64,000 nt of DNA, from positions 14,302,387-14,366,386 of the forward strand of contig CP154954.1 in assembly GCA_039621445.1 (NCBI GenBank). Direction: 5' to 3'. This document shows positions 58,763 to 64,000 of the stretch, in pieces (position 1 is the stretch's first letter; every line of letters begins with the position of its first letter). The notes under the pieces are model-generated. The model worked only from the letters and a program-made list of their open reading frames with translations, did not search any database and was not told the origin of the DNA. The position numbers and the translations under genes were made by a program. Origin of the DNA: Euglena gracilis. Lineage: Eukaryota > Euglenida > Euglenophyceae > Euglenales.

Positions 58763-59022
58763 CAGGCTTCTTTATAAGTCACCTGACCCCCCCCCCCGGG
58801 TGAGGGGGGATGGGTGGGTGGATCCGGGCCGGACCCCCCTGGGGGGGGGTCCCGCGCCGGAGGCGCCGGGTATTCCTTTTCGGGGCGAAGCGCCAAAATT
58901 TTTTGAAAATTGCCTTTAGCGGGCCCGATTTTGGGGGGGTCCCCCCCCAGGGGGGGGTCCCACACCACCCTGGGTGGGTGGGGGGGGGACCCCCCCCCCC
59001 GGCGGTCTTAAAAAGAAGCCTG
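58763..59022. mobile_element. Non-autonomous hAT-like transposon (260 bp)
   Basis: The left end is CAGGCTTCTTTATAAG. The right end's reverse complement is CAGGCTTCTTTTTAAG, 15 of 16. The exact 8-bp direct repeat GTGGGGAA lies at 58,755-58,762 and 59,023-59,030. The interior is C/G tracts plus GCGCCGGAGGCGCC and a GGCGAAGCGCC hairpin like that in the 46,048 element. No ORF. Confidence 0.93.
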
Positions 59023-60332
59023 GTGGGGAAGCTGCCACACCGCGTGCACCTCGTGCAGCACCGCATGCGCCGCATGGCGCACCGTGTGCACCATGTACAT
59101 TTTTTCCAGAAATTCTCTGCATGAAATTACTCACTTGATTTTGCCGTACTGAAGCTGGAAAAACTGTGCTGGCTGGATCCCTTGGACCCGGCTGGCACCC
59201 GAAAGCTGGCAAAAAGGCCCAAATACACCTGCCTTGGGTTTTTTCCCGGCCAGTTTATTGAGGTGGAAATTTAAATAACGACAAAAAAGGGAATTTGACA
59301 ATTTTTTTTGGCCGTTATGGACCTCTTTTAATCTTTTTTTTTTGGTTCTGGCCAGTTTCGCTGCCCTGTGAAGATTTTATTGACACTCACCCTCACCACT
59401 CCCACTCACTTTTTGGGGGAGTGTCAGCCATCCGAATGGCAGTGTTCGCTGGAAAAAACGGTGCTGGCTCGGACTCCCCGGCAGGGGTGGCGGCAGGGGG
59501 GGTCCAGGCTGAAGTCATCAAAAAGTCAAGTAACTGAATTCATCGAATATTCAAAATATTGTGTGTCAAAGAGTAAAAAGTATGGCATATTCTGTGACAA
59601 AAATTCCCAGCCTTGACGATGAAAAATGTATGACATTGTTACAAGTATCATTGTGTGGTTTTGAATCATGATTATTTTGTATTGGCATACCCTCCTGAAC
59701 CTCCGGCCAATTAAGTGCCGGCTGGAACACCAAATTCAGAATGAACCATGGAACTGTTAGGAGCCGTGTAAGGGACCACATATGCACAGTGGCCTGGGGC
59801 TGCTGAAGCTCTTGCAGTCCCATCACCGCCAGTTGGCCATCCAAGTCGGCAGAGCTTTTGCTGATAACTAAGGTTCATTTATTACCATTTGAACCAATTG
59901 CCATAGTTAAGGTGCATTTACTAATATTTGAACTCCAAGCCTCCAAGCCAATACACCTTTGTTGGGTTTTATACCAATTTTAAAAATATTTTATAATTAT
60001 TCTATGTTCCATTTTTTTTTTCATATTCTGGCTTTATGTGCAATAACGTGTTGTTGTTGTTGTTGTTGTTGGTTTTTTCTGTCTTTTTTTGCTGCATTTG
60101 GCCAGGCAAAAATGCATTCCAACAACGTGTGAAGTGTTCCATGAGTCATTCCCAAGTTAAAGCGCGCCCACCTCACTGTTCCATACCGACAAAGGCTCTT
60201 CAAGGACGAAAGGACATCCCCACCGACGTCACCGTTCATGTCCGTTAGCCCCGGCCTCCATTCCCTGGCTGATATGTCCCGCTGCAGGGTTCTCCTACAA
60301 TGTAAAAGAGTGGTTATGAGTTTTTTTGTCGT

Positions 60333-60369
<37 letters not shown>

Positions 60370-60544
60370 GTGTGTGCTTGAGTGTGTCTGTCTGTATATT
60401 GACAAGCATAAATAATTTGGGCGTCCAAAGTCGGGGGACCTAAATTCACTTGATATGAGAGGGTGAGTTCTTGCCAACAATATCAGAACAATAAGAACTC
60501 AGAACAATAATAAAAATTGTACCGTGTGTTTGCCAAAAGCAGGC

Positions 60545-60715
60545 TGCTATTCCAGTATGACCCTGTGCTCGCCTTGCACACCCCACTCCCTCCAGCCCCG
60601 CCAGCTCGGACAGCAGTGTTGGGACCCACGGTCCATTCGGCAGGAGCCCTCCGCTCACCCCGGCGGTGACCACGCCACCCGTTCTTCCACGGTGGTCGTG
60701 TGGCTCTGTTGATTG
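60545..60715. other. Conserved exon-like patch, family A copy 3
   Basis: Contains the 71-bp tract identical to copy 2 (27,680-27,755 region). See the copy 2 entry for frames. Confidence 0.5.
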
Positions 60716-61067
60716 CCACCGACTTCGCCTTATCATGAAAACCACACAACTGCCGATACTGGAATTCTTGTCCAGCTGAAGAGGTGGAAGGATTCTGAAT
60801 TTGAGAAATGGAAAGGCAATGTAAAATAACCTTATTTCTTTTGTGCTTCCGAGAGTATACCGTAAAGTGCTTGGTGGAGGTCTTAAATGCATTTTTTTCT
60901 GAGGTAATAAATGTTGCATAACAATTGGTTATTTACAATATTGCTTGTGGCAGTATACGTTTTCAGTAACGAGAAGCCTTGTCTTCTTTTCTTTCACACT
61001 GTCAAGTGTTTTTCCTACAGTTTTTTTTTTGAATATTTTTTTTAGGCTCTCAATCAGGTGTAAGGTT

Positions 61068-61290
61068 TTGTCACCAGGGTGCAATTGTGTGTGCAAAACA
61101 GATGCTATTGCCGAATTGTATGCCATGCCACAGATAGCCCCGCTTCTTGAGGAGCCTCCCCATTTCACTGCAAAACCCTCCGACGAGGGTTACCCCACTG
61201 CATCACAGACACACAACCAGGTTTGTTTCTGTGACAATCATGTCCCGAATCGTACAGTGTCCCCTGGGAATCTCTCTCTCTCTCTCCTCT
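61068..61290 (+). other. Conserved exon-like patch (Cys-rich), family A copy 3
   Basis: Reads CNCVCKTDAIAEL, then PQIAPLLEEPPHFTAKPSDEG, and runs open to 61,400. Compared with copy 1 it has one extra codon near 61,212, an in-frame indel. It is preceded by a TTTTTTTTAG acceptor-like site. Confidence 0.5.
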
Positions 61291-61324
61291 CTTCTCAATC
61301 GGTGTTGCTGGGGGTTGCCGACCA

Positions 61325-61800
61325 TGTGTGGGTGCGTGTGTTGTCAGTCTGTTGTTGCGGTTTCGCCCCAGGCTGGCAGGTCGGGTATCGTCAGGGGTGA
61401 CGACCCTGCCGACCCTCGTCCCCGACCGCTCTTGTATGTGTGGTGCAGACCGTTAAAAACGAGCTCTGCGCCACCCTCCCAGGGGGGGGGGGTCGGGGGG
61501 CTGAAAAAAATAGCCCCCGGAAAACAAGGCAGCGCAGGACGGAAAAATGGCTCCGCTACCTACGGGGCACCCCCGGGAACAGCACCATTTGGGGAGGGCT
61601 AGTCAAGGCCCTTTTGGTGCGGAGAAAGACAAAATTGCCGAAAAATACGGACAGTACCCGAAGGCGAGAGCGTGATCGGTGTGGTGGGCGTGTGTTGTCA
61701 GTCCATGTTGCGGTTTCGCCCCAAGCGGGCAGGTGGGGCATCGTTACGGGTGAAGACCCTGCCAACCCTCGTCCCCAACCGCTCTTGTCTGGGTGTTGTC
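61325..61800. repeat. Duplicated block within copy 3
   Basis: 'gtgttgtcagtc...gcggtttcgcccca...gaccctgcc(g/a)accctcgtcccc(g/a)accgctcttgt' occurs at 61,337-61,435 and 61,692-61,790, separated by a G-tract-bearing segment. Confidence 0.85.
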
Positions 61801-61879
61801 AGCCTGGGTGTGTTGGTTGCTGGATGGCTGGCTGGACTCCGAGGGTGGGGTCCCCTCCGGCTTTTAGGAAACCCTTGCA

Positions 61880-61927
61880 TACCCCAGTACCCCAGTACCC
61901 CAGTACCCCAGTACCCCAGTACCCCAG
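61880..61927. repeat. (TACCCCAG)6 minisatellite
   Basis: Six perfect 8-bp units. Confidence 0.98.
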
Positions 61928-62604
61928 TGACACTGTTCATTCATTCGTTTTGTTTGAGAAGTTGTAGTTCGTCCGTTTACAATTTCGGTGCCGTTCCACC
62001 CAGCAGGATGGACAGCGAAGCGGCCTGCTGCTGATAGCCAGTCTCCCCATTCCCTCGGTGCCCATGCCACGCCTCTGCCAATCGCGACCCTTTGCTTTGT
62101 TCATGACCCATATTCGTTCAACTGTCCCTGGTTTGAAGCCAAGAAAATTCTTCAATGTCTTTTCAGAGGAGCCTTGGAAGCACAATCCAGTCATTGTTTT
62201 TCTGCTTTTCAAGTTGTATTTGCCGTCTTCCAGCATCCCCCCAACCAGCAGTTTCTTATTTTGGCTTGCTGGATCCCCGGATTCTGAAACAGCCAGAGAA
62301 TCAGCAATTCATCAATGGCTAGTTCATTTTGACAAACAATCAGAAACATGTTTGTAGAAGCGTTTTTCTTGTGGCCAACCAACCCACGACCCCCACACTC
62401 AAGAGAAGTTTGGCCAGCTATTTTTTTTGTTTCTAACGTCTTTTTACAACGAGTTGCATAGTCGTCAGGGCATTTCTTTTTCGTGTGTCGTAAATGTTAT
62501 GGCGTAATGTACACCATTTTTTTTTCTCAAAAAGGAGTTTAAAGTCAATTCCTTCAGTATTATTTTTAGGTTTGCTTGGAAACCAATTTGCAAAAATTTT
62601 GTCA

Positions 62605-62760
62605 TGTGGATACCAGGGACTGCGCCAACGGACCCCGTGCCATATGCTGACGACCCATCCCAGCACCTTCCTCTCGGCCTGAGAATGGAACGCCAAGTAA
62701 AAACCCTGTGTTATCAGTGGGGTTTGTCACCAAAGACATTGGCTGAGCAATGTATAATTT
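62605..62760 (+). other. Conserved patch GTAPTDPVPYADD, family A copy 3
   Basis: Partner of 29,479-29,632. The frame is kept, with T to P after YADD, E to Q, and two silent changes over 90 bases. Confidence 0.4.
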
Positions 62761-64000
62761 AATAAGGGACAATCAAAAAAGGTTGGGCAATGGATGCTTT
62801 CCCACCCCATTTGAAATGGTACATCTGATATACAAAAGGCTTTGGGTCAATATATTATATTTTTTTGCATGCAGCTGTTCTTCGTTTTCACATTGCACAC
62901 TGTTCCCATTCACAAACCTTAAACAATTTACACTGAAAACAGGAAAAAAGGTAGCTGTGCATTTCATGAGGCAAACGAAAGAACAAGCAGCATGTTTTCC
63001 ACAATTTCAGCCGAAGGGATGGATTGCGCAAATGCGTTACACTGACCATGTGCACATTTGCACACACCATCCATTTGTGTACAGACCCCGAGGCAGGTAA
63101 AAGCGAAAACGTTCATCAAAAATTCCAGGGGAGAAGCAGGAGAGAAACAATGGGTGTAGGGTGTGTGTAGGGGGGAGGGTTCCGGGACTGTCGTGCATAC
63201 CAGGGATTTTGTGTCGTGCAGAAATAAAACAGCCAAAAAAAAAGAAATTCGGCCAAAGCTGTGGAGTGACAGCCCCAAAAAAAGAGAATTCGCTCAGATC
63301 TCTCGCAGTCATGATCCCCCTCGATCCAATTTCTCAAAGTTCTGGAATTCCTTGCGAAGAAATAAAATTCCGTTAGTGTATGTGTTTGCGCACACCAACC
63401 AAAAGAAGTTTATTTGTGAGTTATGCCGTCCAAGTCAGTGAAAAAAAGTGTACTCCTGGCATTTCACCCAGTTTCAGTTCCAGGTTAAATCAATTTCAAT
63501 TCAAAATCAGTTTCAATCAATTTCAGTCAGTTTGGCACCCACCCACCCACTGTCGGAAAGGGCTGTTATGGCCAATATGGCTTTGGCCTTTATATTCCAG
63601 TGGTTGGCCATTCCCATGTTTTCCCTCCACCGCTTTTCCACATCACGGCCTCGGTAGCCATACGGCCACCGTGCAGGCCATATTTTTTTTTTAGGTCACC
63701 CCTCCTGCTACAAGTTCACATGTGCTGCTTCTCTTTTCCAATCACTCACATTGTCCATCACCCTTTCTTTCTTATCTCCCCCCATTCTCTTTCTGACTTC
63801 TGTTTCTGATTCTTTCTTTTTTATATTTTTTTTGAATTATTTTAATGCCGGAAAATAGAACAACGTCAGTGGGATGTGGGGAAAATTGCGATTCTTTTTG
63901 GAAGAGCATTTGGAACGCCCCTCGCACAATCTCCCATCAACAACTATCCCAGATGATTCTGGGCCTGTTTCATTGGAACTTGGTGCTCCAGATTGGCGGA

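Larger units (their letters stand above)
58173..64000 (+). repeat. Family A long interspersed repeat, copy 3 (runs off the window)
   Basis: Collinear with 22,981-33,075 but more compact. At the window end it aligns with about 33,075. It carries an hAT-like insertion at 58,763-59,022 and a copy-specific duplicated block at 61,325-61,800. A short segment (62,893-62,925) matches 30,335-30,370 in inverted orientation, so part of the family has been rearranged. Confidence 0.85.

Overview
This window reads as eukaryotic nuclear DNA that is almost entirely repeats. It has no operons, ribosome binding sites or long clean ORFs. It carries long microsatellites (GATA, CA, TA), long homopolymeric G/C and A/T tracts, GT-AG-like splice signals and many small inverted-repeat transposons. 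I could not place the taxon. No protein in it was recognised as a complete, intact gene, and no rRNA, tRNA or CRISPR array was seen.

Layout. (1) Positions 370-6,795 hold an inverted copy of a long interspersed repeat, called family A here. It is broken by a 3.2-kb insertion with decayed coding sequence and a GATA array, and by two small transposons. (2) Positions 7,096-10,130 hold two decayed, frameshifted coding regions facing each other. The minus-strand one carries a near-perfect 2A ribosome-skipping motif, which suggests retrotransposon remnants. (3) Positions 10,150-21,380 are a mosaic of a second repeat family (family B), including a 2.65-kb tandem duplication, an 18-bp protein-like satellite open in all six frames, and a G-tract/C-tract hairpin block. 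(4) Positions 22,981-33,075 are family A copy 2, plus strand. (5) Positions 33,100-40,200 are mostly anonymous, with several inverted-repeat elements and a 100-bp near-perfect palindrome. (6) Positions 40,240-52,130 are more family B blocks, interrupted by at least three small transposons. (7) Positions 53,170-56,790 hold GC-rich islands that look like exons of a decayed or error-rich intron-containing gene on the minus strand. (8) Positions 58,173-64,000 are family A copy 3, running off the window.

Main discovery. Many of the poly-G and poly-C runs lie in short non-autonomous DNA transposons whose ends begin CAGG and end CCTG. Four are flanked by exact 8-bp direct repeats (4,605-5,204; 43,029-43,331, with filler at one end; 46,048-46,440; 58,763-59,022), the signature of the hAT superfamily. 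For two of them a paralogous repeat copy elsewhere in the window supplies the empty target site. One shows an inverted target-site remnant of the kind hAT excision leaves. Other C-tract/G-tract-ended elements (5,975-6,170; 22,282-22,497; 36,754-36,928; 42,172-42,352) appear to be a different type.

Second theme. The three diverged copies of family A share patches that are far more conserved than their surroundings: one is 106/106 identical, and one encodes a Cys-rich peptide with only in-frame indels. These may be exons of an unrecognised multigene family or transposon. Comparisons were made by eye, so percent identities are approximate and boundaries are good to about 10-20 bp unless exact bases are quoted.
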